Shown here: piece after piece, positions 36,335 through 44,862 of the stretch
How positions within the stretch are numbered: the first letter of the stretch is position 1
How the letters are laid out: each line of letters starts with the position of its first letter
NCBI RefSeq assembly: GCF_003217095.1
Contig: NZ_QJSR01000005.1
Span: 153,241-217,240 of the forward strand
Direction of reading: 5' to 3'
Length of the DNA stretch: 64,000 bases
From: Rhizobium sp. PP-CC-3A-592
GTDB taxonomy: Bacteria; Pseudomonadota; Alphaproteobacteria; Rhizobiales; Rhizobiaceae
Notes under the pieces: generated by a model
Seen by the model: only the letters and a program-made list of their open reading frames with translations
What the model was told of the DNA's origin: nothing
Databases searched by the model: none
Position numbers and translations under genes: made by a program

Positions 36335-36460
36335 TCAGCCCTGACGGGCCTTGAAACGCGGGTTGAGCTTGTTGATGATATAGACGCGGCCCTTGCGGCG
36401 AACCAGACGGTTTTCGCGATGACGGGCCTTCAGCGACTTAAGCGAATTTTTGATCTTCAT
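36335..36460 (-). CDS. rpmJ: 50S ribosomal protein L36
   Basis: A 41-residue protein too short for most gene callers: it begins [18 protein letters not shown] and ends [13 protein letters not shown]. This is the cysteine-free (C-minus) L36 form, which does not bind zinc. It stands alone on the minus strand between the TPR gene and purK. Its leader contains a palindrome, a terminator-like hairpin and an upstream TTGACA promoter candidate, described separately. Confidence 0.95.
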   Translation of the reverse strand: MKIKNSLKSLKARHRENRLVRRKGRVYIINKLNPRFKARQG

Positions 36461-36479
36461 CTTTCTGATCCGCAGTTGC

Positions 36480-36495
36480 GGCGAATGCACATTCG
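36480..36495. promoter_or_regulatory. Palindrome in the rpmJ leader
   Basis: GCGAATGCACATTCGC has 7-bp arms around a 2-base centre and ends 20 bases upstream of the rpmJ ATG. It may be an operator or a leader hairpin. Confidence 0.45.
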
Positions 36496-36512
36496 CACAG
36501 GGTCTAAACAAT

Positions 36513-36552
36513 CAAAAAGCGCGCCTGCGAGCCTGTCAGGGCTGAGCGCGCT
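36513..36552 (-). terminator. Terminator-like hairpin upstream of rpmJ
   Basis: On the minus strand an AGCGCGC/GCGCGCT stem is followed by a T-tract. It may terminate purEK transcripts or act as an attenuator, because a promoter-like TTGACA lies upstream of it. Confidence 0.6.
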
Positions 36553-36567
36553 CTTTACGGTGGCTGG

Positions 36568-36596
36568 CAAATACCCCGAGCCCGGGCTGCTGTCAA
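36568..36596 (-). promoter_or_regulatory. Sigma-70-like promoter candidate upstream of rpmJ
   Basis: TTGACA (36596-36591) and TATTTG (36573-36568) are separated by 17 bases on the minus strand, between the purK stop and rpmJ. Confidence 0.45.
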
Positions 36597-36663
36597 CCAT
36601 AACGGCCGGGATTTCGGACGCGAAGCCTGGTTTTTAGCAGGTTTGCGACATCCGGCGCAAAGC

Positions 36664-37713
36664 TCAGCCAAGCACCGTCACATGGCCCATCTTCCGGCCC
36701 GGACGGGCGTCCTCCTTGCCATAGAGATGAACGAGCGTACGGGGCTCCTGCAGCCAGCGCGGCAGGTCGTGAATGTCGTCGCCGATGAGATTCTGCAGCA
36801 CCGCGTCCGAGTGGCGGGCGGTATGCCCAAGCGAAAGGCCGCAAACGGCGCGGATGTGCTGCTCGAACTGCGAGACCACGCAGGCGGCCTCCGTCCAGTG
36901 GCCGGAATTGTGGACGCGGGGCGCGATCTCGTTGACGACAAGCCCGCCATCCGGCCGCACGAAGAACTCGACGCCGATGACGCCGACGTAATCCAGTGTT
37001 TCCAGAATCGCTCTTGCCGCAGCGGTCGCAGCCTGCGTGGCTGCCGCGTCGATCGTCGCCGGTACGGTGGAGGTGTGGAGAATGCCGTTGCGGTGAACGT
37101 TCTCCGCGGGGTCGAAGGCGGCGAACGCACCGTCGGTGCCGCGCGCGGCGATGATGGAGATCTCACGGTCGAACGTGATGAAGCTTTCCAGAATCAGCGG
37201 CACGGCGCCCAGGCGCTCGTAGACGTCTGCTGCATCTTCGCCGCCATCGCGGAAGACGTGCTGGCCCTTGCCGTCATAGCCGAGACGACGGGTCTTGAGC
37301 ACGCCCCTGCCGCCGAAATCGGCAAGGGCTGCGGCGAGCTCCGCGGCGCTGTCGACCGTGTGGAAACGGGCCGTCTCAAGGCCGCAGGCATTGAGGAAGC
37401 GCTTCTCGGTCACCCGGTCCTGCGCCACCTCCAGCGCCTTCGGCGGCGGGTAGACCGGCCGGCTGCGGGCAAGGCGCGCGGCGGCGGCCACGGGCACGTT
37501 CTCGAATTCGTAGGTGACGACATCGCAGGCCGTAGCCAGCGCGTCGAGCGCGGCTTCATCGTCGTAAGCGGCCGCGATCTGCCGGTTGGCGGCCTGCGCT
37601 GCCGGACAATCCGCCTGCGGCTCGAGGATGACGGTGCGCACGTTCAAGCGCGCGGCGGCCATGGCGAGCATGCGGCCGAGCTGGCCGCCACCGATGATGC
37701 CGAGCGTGATCAT
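36664..37713 (-). CDS. purK: 5-(carboxyamino)imidazole ribonucleotide synthase
   Basis: A 349-residue ATP-grasp enzyme converting AIR, ATP and bicarbonate to N5-CAIR in purine synthesis. Features: [14 protein letters not shown] at the N terminus, VTYEFENVP, the ATP-grasp segment [24 protein letters not shown], and the metal/substrate motif [28 protein letters not shown]. It overlaps purE by four bases (ATGA at 37710-37713), giving translational coupling. Confidence 0.97.
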   Translation of the reverse strand: MITLGIIGGGQLGRMLAMAAARLNVRTVILEPQADCPAAQAANRQIAAAYDDEAALDALATACDVVTYEFENVPVAAAARLARSRPVYPPPKALEVAQDRVTEKRFLNACGLETARFHTVDSAAELAAALADFGGRGVLKTRRLGYDGKGQHVFRDGGEDAADVYERLGAVPLILESFITFDREISIIAARGTDGAFAAFDPAENVHRNGILHTSTVPATIDAAATQAATAAARAILETLDYVGVIGVEFFVRPDGGLVVNEIAPRVHNSGHWTEAACVVSQFEQHIRAVCGLSLGHTARHSDAVLQNLIGDDIHDLPRWLQEPRTLVHLYGKEDARPGRKMGHVTVLG

Positions 37714-38210
37714 GCCGGGTCGACCGGATATTCGGCGACCGCGGCGCTCTGCTCGGCGCGCCAGATATCCAGCCTGTCGGCAAGATCCGGATCGGACAGG
37801 GCAAGCACGGCGGCCGCCAGCAGTGCGGCATTGATGGCGCCGGCGCGGCCGATGGCGAGTGTGCCGACCGGAATGCCGGCCGGCATCTGCACGATGGAGA
37901 GCAGGCTGTCCTGGCCCGACATGGTTTTTGACTGCACCGGTACGCCGAAGACGGGCAGGGGGGTCATGGCGGCGGTCATGCCGGGAAGATGGGCGGCACC
38001 GCCGGCCCCGGCGATGATGACCTTGAAGCCTTCCTCGCGGGCGGAGGTGGCGAAGGTTACCAGCCGGTCGGGCGTGCGGTGGGCCGAAATGATGCGCGCT
38101 TCATAGGGAATGTCGAGCGCATCGAGCATGTCGGCGGCATTCTTCATGGTTTCCCAGTCGGACTGGCTTCCCATGATGATGGCGACGGGGGGCGGACCGG
38201 GGTTCGTCAT
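37710..38210 (-). CDS. purE: N5-carboxyaminoimidazole ribonucleotide mutase
   Basis: A 166-residue class I PurE converting N5-CAIR to CAIR. The active-site motifs [28 protein letters not shown] and [17 protein letters not shown] are complete. ATG 38210 ([10 protein letters not shown]) was chosen over an ATG three codons upstream, since it fits the family start better. First gene of the purEK pair; purK overlaps its stop. Confidence 0.97.
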   Translation of the reverse strand: MTNPGPPPVAIIMGSQSDWETMKNAADMLDALDIPYEARIISAHRTPDRLVTFATSAREEGFKVIIAGAGGAAHLPGMTAAMTPLPVFGVPVQSKTMSGQDSLLSIVQMPAGIPVGTLAIGRAGAINAALLAAAVLALSDPDLADRLDIWRAEQSAAVAEYPVDPA

Positions 38211-38331
38211 GTCTCGCACTCCTTGAAGAGAGGTTCGCGGGATAGAGGTTGGCGCCGGCCTTCAAGCAAGCCCGCGCTGGTCGATAAAGGGTTCACGCTC
38301 GGTCGTGTCTCACATCCGCATCCGGCCCATA

Positions 38332-38535
38332 TCAGGCGATGATGTCGGGAATGATCACATCCTCGATCTTGGTGATCCTGTCCTTGATGACCAGCTTTTT
38401 TTTCTTCATCCGCTGAATTCGCAGCGCATCGCAGCCGGTCTGGATCATCGCATTGATGGCGACATCGTAATCCTCGTGCTCCTGCCGCAGACGCGCAACG
38501 CTCAGTCTGAGTTCGGCCTGGTCCTGATCGGGCAT
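38332..38535 (-). CDS. Small DUF465 (YdcH-like) protein
   Basis: A 67-residue helical protein with the DUF465 pattern: an N-terminal charged helix (LRLSVARLRQEHEDYDVAINAM), then a basic block KKKKLVIKDRITKIED. The Lys-rich LRIQRMKKKKLVIKDRI motif is the family hallmark. No function is established. It lies 121 bp downstream of purE's start, on the same strand, and is divergent from a second DUF465 gene. Confidence 0.87.
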   Translation of the reverse strand: MPDQDQAELRLSVARLRQEHEDYDVAINAMIQTGCDALRIQRMKKKKLVIKDRITKIEDVIIPDIIA

Positions 38536-38693
38536 GCGGATTTCCCTGTCGGCATCCGGCGGCAGAACTGTCGTCGGGTAAGAAAAGTGGTGCGTGGCCG
38601 CACGGTCTCAAGCGGCCGGTTCGGATCATTGCGGCGCGGCGGGAACCTTCCGGCCCCGTGCGCGATTCATCCAAGGCGCGATCCTCTAGCATA

Positions 38694-38705
38694 GAACGAT
38701 CGTTC
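38694..38705. promoter_or_regulatory. Palindrome between two divergent DUF465 genes
   Basis: GAACGATCGTTC is a perfect 12-bp palindrome, 129 bp upstream of the plus-strand DUF465 start. Its form suits a TetR-type operator, but no regulator gene is adjacent. Confidence 0.4.
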
Positions 38706-38833
38706 ACGGGAAGTTATCCGTTTCTGCGATTTCGCCTTCGACAAATCGGCAAACGCATGGCACACTTCCCCCGTTAGAACCTGAACATCCGGCGCCTGGC
38801 GACCGGATGCAAGCAAAAGGAAGGGACTGCCAC

Positions 38834-39007
38834 ATGAACATTGAGGCTCATCTTGCAACGCTTGAGAAGAAACACACCGTTCTCGAAGAAGAGCTGCATT
38901 CAGCTCTGACAAGGCCGTCTGTGGAAGACGAATATATTGCCACGATCAAGCGTCGGAAGCTGCGTTTGAAGGACGAGATCACGAAGATCCGTTCGACGAC
39001 TCATTGA
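38834..39007 (+). CDS. Small DUF465 (YdcH-like) protein
   Basis: A 57-residue helical protein: an MNIEAHLATLEKKHTVLEEE helix, a short turn, then IKRRKLRLKDEITKIRS, the basic DUF465 hallmark. ATG 38834 follows AAGGAAGGG at suitable distance. It is divergent from the DUF465 gene at 38332, and a strong terminator follows 90 bp downstream. Function is unknown; members are abundant small proteins in alphaproteobacteria. Confidence 0.87.
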   Translation: MNIEAHLATLEKKHTVLEEELHSALTRPSVEDEYIATIKRRKLRLKDEITKIRSTTH

Positions 39008-39094
39008 TTACGTAAAGCATTCTCTCCAGGGAAATTCACGTGATAGCCGGACACAGCCGATCATGACGGCACGAGATCCGCGCTTTTGAAGCAA

Positions 39095-39141
39095 GACGCC
39101 TCGCAAACCGGCTTACCCCGTTTGCGAGGCGTCGGCTTTTT
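39095..39141 (+). terminator. Strong rho-independent terminator
   Basis: A 14-bp perfect stem (GACGCCTCGCAAAC / GTTTGCGAGGCGTC) with an 11-base loop is followed by GGC and six T. Confidence 0.9.
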
Positions 39142-40012
39142 TGGCCGCCCGAATTGGTGCGCCCTGCGATGGAGTGCCGATGCCTGCGACCCGCTGTCGG
39201 GTGGTCCACACGGCATAGAGTTCGGACCATCGTCTAAGCTGTCTCTCCGTCTACCATTCTCTCCAAATCTCAGAGCCCGCACGCTGATTCCTCCCGCTTG
39301 CCCGACGGCCGGGATGACCGGGGGTTGGCAAGGCGTGCGGACTCCTCATGCGGGCCGGCCGGCCCCCGCCCTCTTTACCCTCCGGTCTGCTGCTGGCGGC
39401 AGTGACATCGGGCGATATGGGTCGACATGCGCCGTCGCGGGAGGGCTGGTCTTCGGGGCGCAAGGCGTCACGCCGAAGAGCGCATGGGTAAGCGAACGAA
39501 TACAAAAATGGTGGGAAGCACCGGATATCGCGCATCACATGGAATCCTGGTCTCGGCGCACCACGAACGAACATCCCGTGCGCACGCCGCTGCAACGCCT
39601 GCGGGATGTGAAGCTCACACCATGTCCGTAAAGCGACATGAGAAGGAGCCAACGCAGAATCGTATATCCCGCGAACATTTCGATGAAGCGACCAAAAACG
39701 TCGCGAATATGCGACTTCGGTGTGAGCACGTTACAGCACGTGCGTCAGACGTAACGCACGCAGGTACGTTGCAACACTCAATACCAGCTGCACGATCAAT
39801 CCCGATTTGGGGACTTACGCAGCATACCCTTGAATCGGACACCCCGTACCGATCCCTCCACGGCTGAAACAGCGCATGCCTTTACCGAAAACGCCCCGAA
39901 GCCGCGTTCCGGTCACGGACAGATGCCTTGCCCTCGCTGTGGCGGCTATCTCCAAGCGGTAGCCAACTCTCTGCGGTTGGCTTACCGCTGATAACCGTAT
40001 GCACAGTAGCGA
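39142..40012. other. Gene-poor 870-bp region
   Basis: No supported gene is seen. Overlapping frames on both strands lack family matches and typical codon use. A plus-strand frame from ATG 39622 (81 codons, begins MSVKRHEKEPTQNRISREHF) is possible but unsupported. In another frame a 22-codon ORF at 39923-39991 encodes MPCPRCGGYLQAVANS and resembles a zinc-knuckle end; its frame is open upstream to about 39755 without an ATG. A hairpin lies at 39955-39989. The area may hold remnants of decayed genes. Confidence 0.5.
39955..39989 (-). terminator. Hairpin after the small ArsR-type gene
   Basis: AGCGGTA-GCCAAC pairs with GTTGGC-TTACCGCT (one bulge), 24 bp past the arsR-type stop on the minus strand. 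The T-tract is poor. Confidence 0.45.
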
Positions 40013-40273
40013 CTAGGCCCAGAACTGATCCAACCAGAGATTGACGGCGTCGAATCCCGGCTTGTTGATCTGGTAGATGCGTTTCGTCCCGTTGGGCGAG
40101 ACCGAAACGAGGTTTGAGTCGAGCAGAGCCTTGAGGTGCTGCGAAACGGCCGGACGACTGATTGGTAAGCCTTCGGCAAGCTCATTGACGGTCTTCGGCG
40201 CGCGCCGAAGCTCCTCGAGCAGGTAGCGGCGGTTCGGGTCTGCGATGGCATTGAAGGGTGATAGATTTGACAT
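40013..40273 (-). CDS. Small ArsR-family winged-helix regulator
   Basis: An 86-residue winged-helix protein of the ArsR class: SPFNAIADPNRRYLLEELRR, recognition helix ISRPAVSQHLKALLDSNLV and wing VSPNGTKRIYQINKPG. The metal-binding cysteines of ArsR/SmtB are absent. Closest in pattern to the group usually encoded beside an SRPBCC (AHSA1) protein, but no such gene is here. It ends at LWLDQFWA, where relatives continue further, so it may be C-terminally short. It is divergent from thiE 245 bp away. Confidence 0.85.
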   Translation of the reverse strand: MSNLSPFNAIADPNRRYLLEELRRAPKTVNELAEGLPISRPAVSQHLKALLDSNLVSVSPNGTKRIYQINKPGFDAVNLWLDQFWA

Positions 40274-40518
40274 ATTAGAACGTTATTAGAAATGCACATT
40301 ATCATCAAGTAAATTGTGCGTTGCCACAACCTATTTTTCGCAACCCGCTAATACTCGCCAATTGCGAGTATGCTTTTTGGTGATTTTCTCTCGTAAGTAG
40401 AGATGCGCGTTGGGGCGGCGTGCCCTGGCATAGTTGATCCCCGACGCGCGAGCGGGTATCGCTGAGCGCACAGACAACACGCAGATGCACGCCCCCTGTG
40501 GCCTGCTGGAGCACCTTC

Positions 40519-41172
40519 ATGAGCCTGACCGACAATCGCTGCCGCCTCGTCCTCATCGTTCCCGATATCGCGGATGCCGCGGAGCGCGCCCGCATCGTCG
40601 GCGACGCCCTGAAAGGGGGCGACGTCGCCTCCGTCATCGTGCCGCAATACGGGCTCGATGACCAGGCCTTCCAGAAGCATGCGGAAGCGCTCGTTCCGCT
40701 CATCCAGGAGGCCGGCGCCGCGGCGCTCGTCGCGGGCGATACCCGCGTCGCCGGGCGGGCCCGCGCCGACGGCTTGCATGTCGAGGGTAATCACGAGGCC
40801 ATGACCGAGGCGATGGAGAAATTCTCGCCGAAGCTCATCGTCGGCGGCGGCAATGCGGCCGACCGGCATCATGCGCTGGAAATCGGCGAGGCAAAGCCCG
40901 ACTATATCTTCTTCGGCAAGCTGAACGGCGACATCAAGCCGGAGGCGCATGGGAAGAACGTGGCGCTCGGCGAGTGGTGGTCCTCTATGATCGAGATCCC
41001 CTGCATCGTCATGGGCGGTGCCGACCCTGCCTCTGCCCTCGCGGTCGCGGAAAGCGGCGCGGAGTTCGTGGCGCTGCATCGGGCCGTTTTCGAGGTGCCG
41101 GAGCGGGCTGCTGCCGTGATTGCGGAGGTCAATGCACTGCTTGACGAAAAAGCGCCACGGTTTGGCGCTTAA
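40519..41172 (+). CDS. ThiE-like thiamine phosphate synthase family protein
   Basis: A 217-residue TIM-barrel protein of the ThiE/TenI family. A ThiE-like core is visible in LVAGDTRVAGRARADGLHVEGN, LIVGGGNAADRHHALEIGEAKPDYIFFGKL and PCIVMGGADPASALAVAESGAEFVALHRAVFE. The usual pyrophosphate-binding QLREK strand reads VIVPQYG here, so key catalytic residues seem changed and true TMP synthase activity is doubtful. ATG 40519 is preceded by GGAG. The next gene (Sel1 repeats) begins 8 bp after its stop, so they form an operon. No other thi gene lies in the window and no TPP riboswitch was seen. Confidence 0.82.
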   Translation: MSLTDNRCRLVLIVPDIADAAERARIVGDALKGGDVASVIVPQYGLDDQAFQKHAEALVPLIQEAGAAALVAGDTRVAGRARADGLHVEGNHEAMTEAMEKFSPKLIVGGGNAADRHHALEIGEAKPDYIFFGKLNGDIKPEAHGKNVALGEWWSSMIEIPCIVMGGADPASALAVAESGAEFVALHRAVFEVPERAAAVIAEVNALLDEKAPRFGA

Positions 41173-41180
41173 GACCGGGA

Positions 41181-42413
41181 ATGCTGGATCGTTCGCCCCG
41201 TCTCTGCCTTTTTTCCGTCGCCCTGTTCTCAGTGAGTGTGGCGTGCCTGCCTGCGAGCGCGCAGGACGCGCTTCCGGGCGTCGAGCCCGATACGGCCATT
41301 GTTGCCCCGGCCGAAACACCGGCACAGCCTGATGCGGAAGCGGGCGCCGAGCCGGAGGACGACGCGACGAGCGAGACCGGCGTGACGGCCAAGCGCGGCC
41401 GCATCACCCCGTTCAATGGCGCAGCCCTTCCGGAAAACGAAATCCCGGCGCTGCGGCGGCCGGGCGGCGAGGGAAAGCCTGCCGACGGCAAGATCGCGCC
41501 GTCCGGCGGCGTCAACGTGCTGGAGCGGATGGGCGTCGCCCTTCCAGCGCTTCCCGCCGAAAAGCCCTTCGAGGGCAAGGCCGACGACGCCTATGGTGCG
41601 TTCCAGCGCGGCTACTACCTCACGGCCATGGAACTCGCTCTGCCGCGCGCGCAGCTGGGCGATGCCTCGGCGCAGACGCTGGTCGCGGAAATTTTCGCCC
41701 AGGGGCTCGGCGTGCCGCGCAAACCGAAGGACGCGGCCTTCTGGTACGGGCAGGCCGCAGCCTCCGGCGATCCCTCCGCCATGTTCAAATATGCCATCCT
41801 CCTGATGGAGGGCCGGGACGTGCCGCGCGACAAGGCCCGCTCCGAGGAGTTGATGAAGAAGGCGGCCGATCGCGGCAATGCCTCCGCCCAGTTCAACTAT
41901 GCCCAGCTGCTCGTGGCCGACCAGCCGGGACAGGCCGGGCTGAAGGCAGCGATGCCCTATTACGAAAAATCTGCCAGCCAGGGTATCGCGGATGCGCAAT
42001 ATGCGCTGTCGCAGATCTACCTGAATGTCGACGGCATTCCCGACGACAAGCGGGCGCGGGCGCGGGAATGGTTGTTGCGGGCGGCCGCGGCCGGGGTCGA
42101 TACGGCCCAGCTCGATGCCGGCATCTGGCTCGTGGACGGGGTCGGCGGCAGCCGCAACCTCGAACAGGGTTTCGGCTGGATGCTGCGCGCGGCGAATTCC
42201 GGCAATGTCGTTGCGCAGAACAAGCTCTCGCACCTCTATATCAATGCCATCGGCACGCGGCCCAATCCGGTGGAGGCGGCCAAGTGGTACGTGCTTTCGC
42301 GCCGTGCGGGCCTCAAGGACGACGATCTCGAGGACTTCTACCTCGGCATCGGCGAAGCCCAGCAGAAGGCGGCCCGCGAGGCCGCGAACCGTTTTCGCGC
42401 GGTGCGCGGGTAG
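41181..42413 (+). CDS. Exported Sel1-repeat protein
   Basis: A 410-residue exported protein. The N-terminal signal (RLCLFSVALFSVSVACLPASAQ) is followed by an acidic Ala/Glu-rich spacer to about 120, then roughly six Sel1/TPR-like repeats (YLTAMELALPRAQLGDASAQTLVAEIF..., AAFWYGQAAASGDPSAMFKYAILLMEG..., LMKKAADRGNASAQFNYAQLL..., and so on) through about 390. Sel1 proteins scaffold complexes; ExoR of rhizobia is one, but this is a different, longer protein. Its last codon, TAG, is the first three bases of a dispersed repeat element, so the C terminus may have been set by insertion of that element. Confidence 0.88.
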   Translation: MLDRSPRLCLFSVALFSVSVACLPASAQDALPGVEPDTAIVAPAETPAQPDAEAGAEPEDDATSETGVTAKRGRITPFNGAALPENEIPALRRPGGEGKPADGKIAPSGGVNVLERMGVALPALPAEKPFEGKADDAYGAFQRGYYLTAMELALPRAQLGDASAQTLVAEIFAQGLGVPRKPKDAAFWYGQAAASGDPSAMFKYAILLMEGRDVPRDKARSEELMKKAADRGNASAQFNYAQLLVADQPGQAGLKAAMPYYEKSASQGIADAQYALSQIYLNVDGIPDDKRARAREWLLRAAAAGVDTAQLDAGIWLVDGVGGSRNLEQGFGWMLRAANSGNVVAQNKLSHLYINAIGTRPNPVEAAKWYVLSRRAGLKDDDLEDFYLGIGEAQQKAAREAANRFRAVRG

Positions 42414-42510
42414 AGTTTGTCAGGGATAAGTGGAATCCGGTTATCTCGAAAAGACAAGCGACGACAAAGGATCCTGAGTCTGGCTGATTCAGGATGAACC
42501 TGACAGACTG
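42411..42510. repeat. About 100-bp dispersed intergenic element, copy 2
   Basis: The same element as at 34212-34312. GTTTGTCAGG and CCTGACAGAC ends are inverted; ATCCTGA/TCAGGAT and GATAA/TTATC form inner hairpins. Its first three bases supply the stop of the Sel1-repeat gene. Confidence 0.75.
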
Positions 42511-42733
42511 AAGGCGCTTCCGGCCGCCGTGCGGCTCGGCAGGTTTGCAGGGACTTGAAATTCGCGGGGATCTGTGGTCTTGAGGCGCCGCCCGGTGGAT
42601 CGTCAGAACGATCCGCCGCGTTGTCGGCTTGATCCCCGGTTTCCTCGATGGACGCCGTCGTCGCCGACCGTTCTGTGACAGCCCCGCGATCTGCCGGTCC
42701 TCTCTCCGGCGCTTTTTTCAGAGGAAGCCCGAA

Positions 42734-43534
42734 ATGGCCCGTTCCGCCCTTCTCAACGTCATGGTCCAGGCCGCCTTCAAGGCCGGCAAGTCGTTGTCCC
42801 GCGATTTCGGCGAGGTGCAGAACCTGCAGGTTTCCATGAAGGGGCCGGGCGACTACGTGTCGCAGGCCGATCGCAAGGCTGAAAAGATCCTCCGCGAAGA
42901 GCTGATGAAGGCTCGCCCGACCTATGGCTATCTCGGTGAGGACGGCGACGAGGTCGAGGGCACGGACGGCGCGCATCGCTGGATCGTCGATACGCTCGAC
43001 GGCGCCACCAACTTCCTGCACGGCATTCCGCATTTCGCCATCACCGTGGCGCTTGAGCGTCAGGGCGAGATCGTCACGGCCGTGATCCTCAACCCGGCCA
43101 CCGACGAACTCTACACCGCCGAGCGCGGCGGCGGGGCCTTTCTCAACGATCGCCGCCTGCGCGTGGCCGCACGCCGCAGCCTGGCGGATGCCGTCATTTC
43201 CTCGGGCACGCCGTTCCTCGGCCGCGGCCACCACGGCAACCACCTCATCGAACTGCGGCATGTGATGGGCGAAGTTGCCGGCGTCCGCAGCCTTGGCTCG
43301 CCGTCCCTGGCGCTGGCCTATGTCGCGGCCGGCCGGTTCGACGGCTACTGGGAACGCGGCCTGATGCCGTGGGATCTGGCAGCCGGCATCCTGATGGTGC
43401 GCGAGGCGGGCGGCTGGATCGCCGATATCGATGGCGGCAACAAGCCGATCGAAGACGGCTCGATCATCGCCGGCAACGAATATATCCGCAAGGCGCTGCA
43501 CGAGGTTCTGCACCGCCCGATGCCGGGCAAGTAA
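42734..43534 (+). CDS. suhB: Inositol monophosphatase family protein
   Basis: A 266-residue Mg2+-dependent phosphatase of the IMPase/SuhB family. Motifs: GEDGDEVEG (metal Glu), WIVDTLDGATNFLHGIPHFAI (DPIDGT-type; here VDTLDGAT), and WDLAAGILMVREAGG. Such enzymes hydrolyse inositol monophosphate and, in E. coli, SuhB also joins transcription antitermination complexes. ATG 42734 follows GGAAG and gives the normal length; the frame extends to 42629 without family character. The MotA-like gene begins 247 bp downstream. Confidence 0.93.
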   Translation: MARSALLNVMVQAAFKAGKSLSRDFGEVQNLQVSMKGPGDYVSQADRKAEKILREELMKARPTYGYLGEDGDEVEGTDGAHRWIVDTLDGATNFLHGIPHFAITVALERQGEIVTAVILNPATDELYTAERGGGAFLNDRRLRVAARRSLADAVISSGTPFLGRGHHGNHLIELRHVMGEVAGVRSLGSPSLALAYVAAGRFDGYWERGLMPWDLAAGILMVREAGGWIADIDGGNKPIEDGSIIAGNEYIRKALHEVLHRPMPGK

Positions 43535-43781
43535 TCGAGACCGGATGGTGCCGGCCGCTTGGCACCCCGCACGTCCTATTTCTGCCGTTTTCCCGCGTCG
43601 ATATCGGTGCGTCGGCGCGGTTTTCCCGGGCCGGCCGTTGCTCTGCCCAGGTCGTTGATCTCTTGCAGAATATGTGCGCGAACCGTTCCGGTTTGGTAAA
43701 TTATGCAGTAGGGTCTGCGCCATATGGCCGGGCCCGGCCGAGAGATGACCGGGCGGCCGGCTGGGAATCGAGAGAAGCGGC

Positions 43782-44861
43782 ATGGCGAAACTGACATTGT
43801 CTGGCTGGGATGCGGAGCAGGGCGGGGACTACAATCCGAACAAGCTGACGAGCCCCATGGTGTTCTTCTGGACCATGGTGATCTTCCTCATCATCGTCGG
43901 TTTCGTCGGTGCCATCCTGTTCCGTCAGGCGCAGGCCGCCTTTCTCAGCAATCCCGGCCTCAACGGGCTGATCCTCGGCGTGCTGCTGATCGGCATCCTC
44001 CTCGTCTTCACCCATGTTCTGGCGCTCAGGCCGGAGGTGCGCTGGTTCAACAACTTCCGCGCCGCCGGCAGCGCCGACAAGGTCGGGCGCGATCCGGTTC
44101 TGCTCGCCCCCATGCGGGCGCTGATCGGCAAGCGTCATTCAATGGCGATCTCCACCGCGGCGCTCCGCTCCATTCTCGACAGCATCGCAACCCGTCTCGA
44201 TGAATCGCGCGATACGTCGCGCTATCTCATCGGCCTTCTCGTCTTTCTCGGCCTGCTCGGCACCTTCTGGGGCCTGCTCGGCACCATCGGCTCCATCAAC
44301 ACCGTCATCCAGTCGCTGGATGCCGGCAGCGGCAGCACGGAAGATGTGCTGTCTGCGCTGAAGACAGGCCTCTCCGCGCCCTTGACCGGCATGGGCACCG
44401 CCTTCTCCACCTCGCTGTTCGGTCTTGCGAGCTCGCTGGTTCTCGGCTTCCTCGATCTGCAGGCCGGTCGGGCGCAGAGCCGCTTTTATACCGAACTCGA
44501 GAACTGGCTGTCGTCCGTCACCGATGTCAGCTCGGATGTGAACGTGCGCTCCGAAGTCGGTGCGGGCGATCGCTCCGAAGACCTGCGGCTTATCGCCGAG
44601 GAGCTCAGCCGCATGACGCAGGAAGGCGGCACGAGCCAGCGCACGACGGCGGCCATGGCCAGCCTTGCCGAGGGCATTCAGGGCCTGGTGAAGAACATGC
44701 GCGGCGAGCAGCAGATGCTGCGCGACTGGATCGAGGCCCAGCAGGAAGAGGCGCGCTCCATGCGCCGCACGCTCGACAAGCTGGCCGCGCGACTGTCGGA
44801 CAACGACAGGAAGACCCTGCCGACGCCGCGTCGGGCCAGCGAAGAGACGGGACAGGACTGA
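43782..44861 (+). CDS. MotA/TolQ/ExbB-like proton channel protein
   Basis: A 359-residue inner-membrane protein. Four membrane segments are seen: VFFWTMVIFLIIVGFVGAILF (about 25-45), GLILGVLLIGILLVFTHVLAL (about 64-84), YLIGLLVFLGLLGTFWGLLGTI (about 145-166) and GMGTAFSTSLFGLASSLVLGF (about 205-225). A cytoplasmic Gln/Glu-rich C-terminal region follows. The third and fourth helices carry the TolQ/MotA pattern GLLGTFWGLLGTI and the Thr/Ser-lined GMGTAFSTSLFGL. It lies one base upstream of the OmpA/MotB-like gene, forming a stator-type pair. It is neither the flagellar motA (other flagellar genes are absent) nor tolQ (no tolR, tolA). Confidence 0.88.
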   Translation: MAKLTLSGWDAEQGGDYNPNKLTSPMVFFWTMVIFLIIVGFVGAILFRQAQAAFLSNPGLNGLILGVLLIGILLVFTHVLALRPEVRWFNNFRAAGSADKVGRDPVLLAPMRALIGKRHSMAISTAALRSILDSIATRLDESRDTSRYLIGLLVFLGLLGTFWGLLGTIGSINTVIQSLDAGSGSTEDVLSALKTGLSAPLTGMGTAFSTSLFGLASSLVLGFLDLQAGRAQSRFYTELENWLSSVTDVSSDVNVRSEVGAGDRSEDLRLIAEELSRMTQEGGTSQRTTAAMASLAEGIQGLVKNMRGEQQMLRDWIEAQQEEARSMRRTLDKLAARLSDNDRKTLPTPRRASEETGQD

Positions 44862-44862
44862 G

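Noticed and set aside
39251..39652. 133-codon minus-strand frame
   Set aside because: It is Arg/Pro-rich with no domain and runs into repeat-like sequence; typical of a spurious frame.
42511..42733. Possible small RNA upstream of the inositol monophosphatase gene, as known for suhB-linked RNAs in rhizobia
   Set aside because: I could not see a terminator or a matching structure; a covariance-model search would decide.
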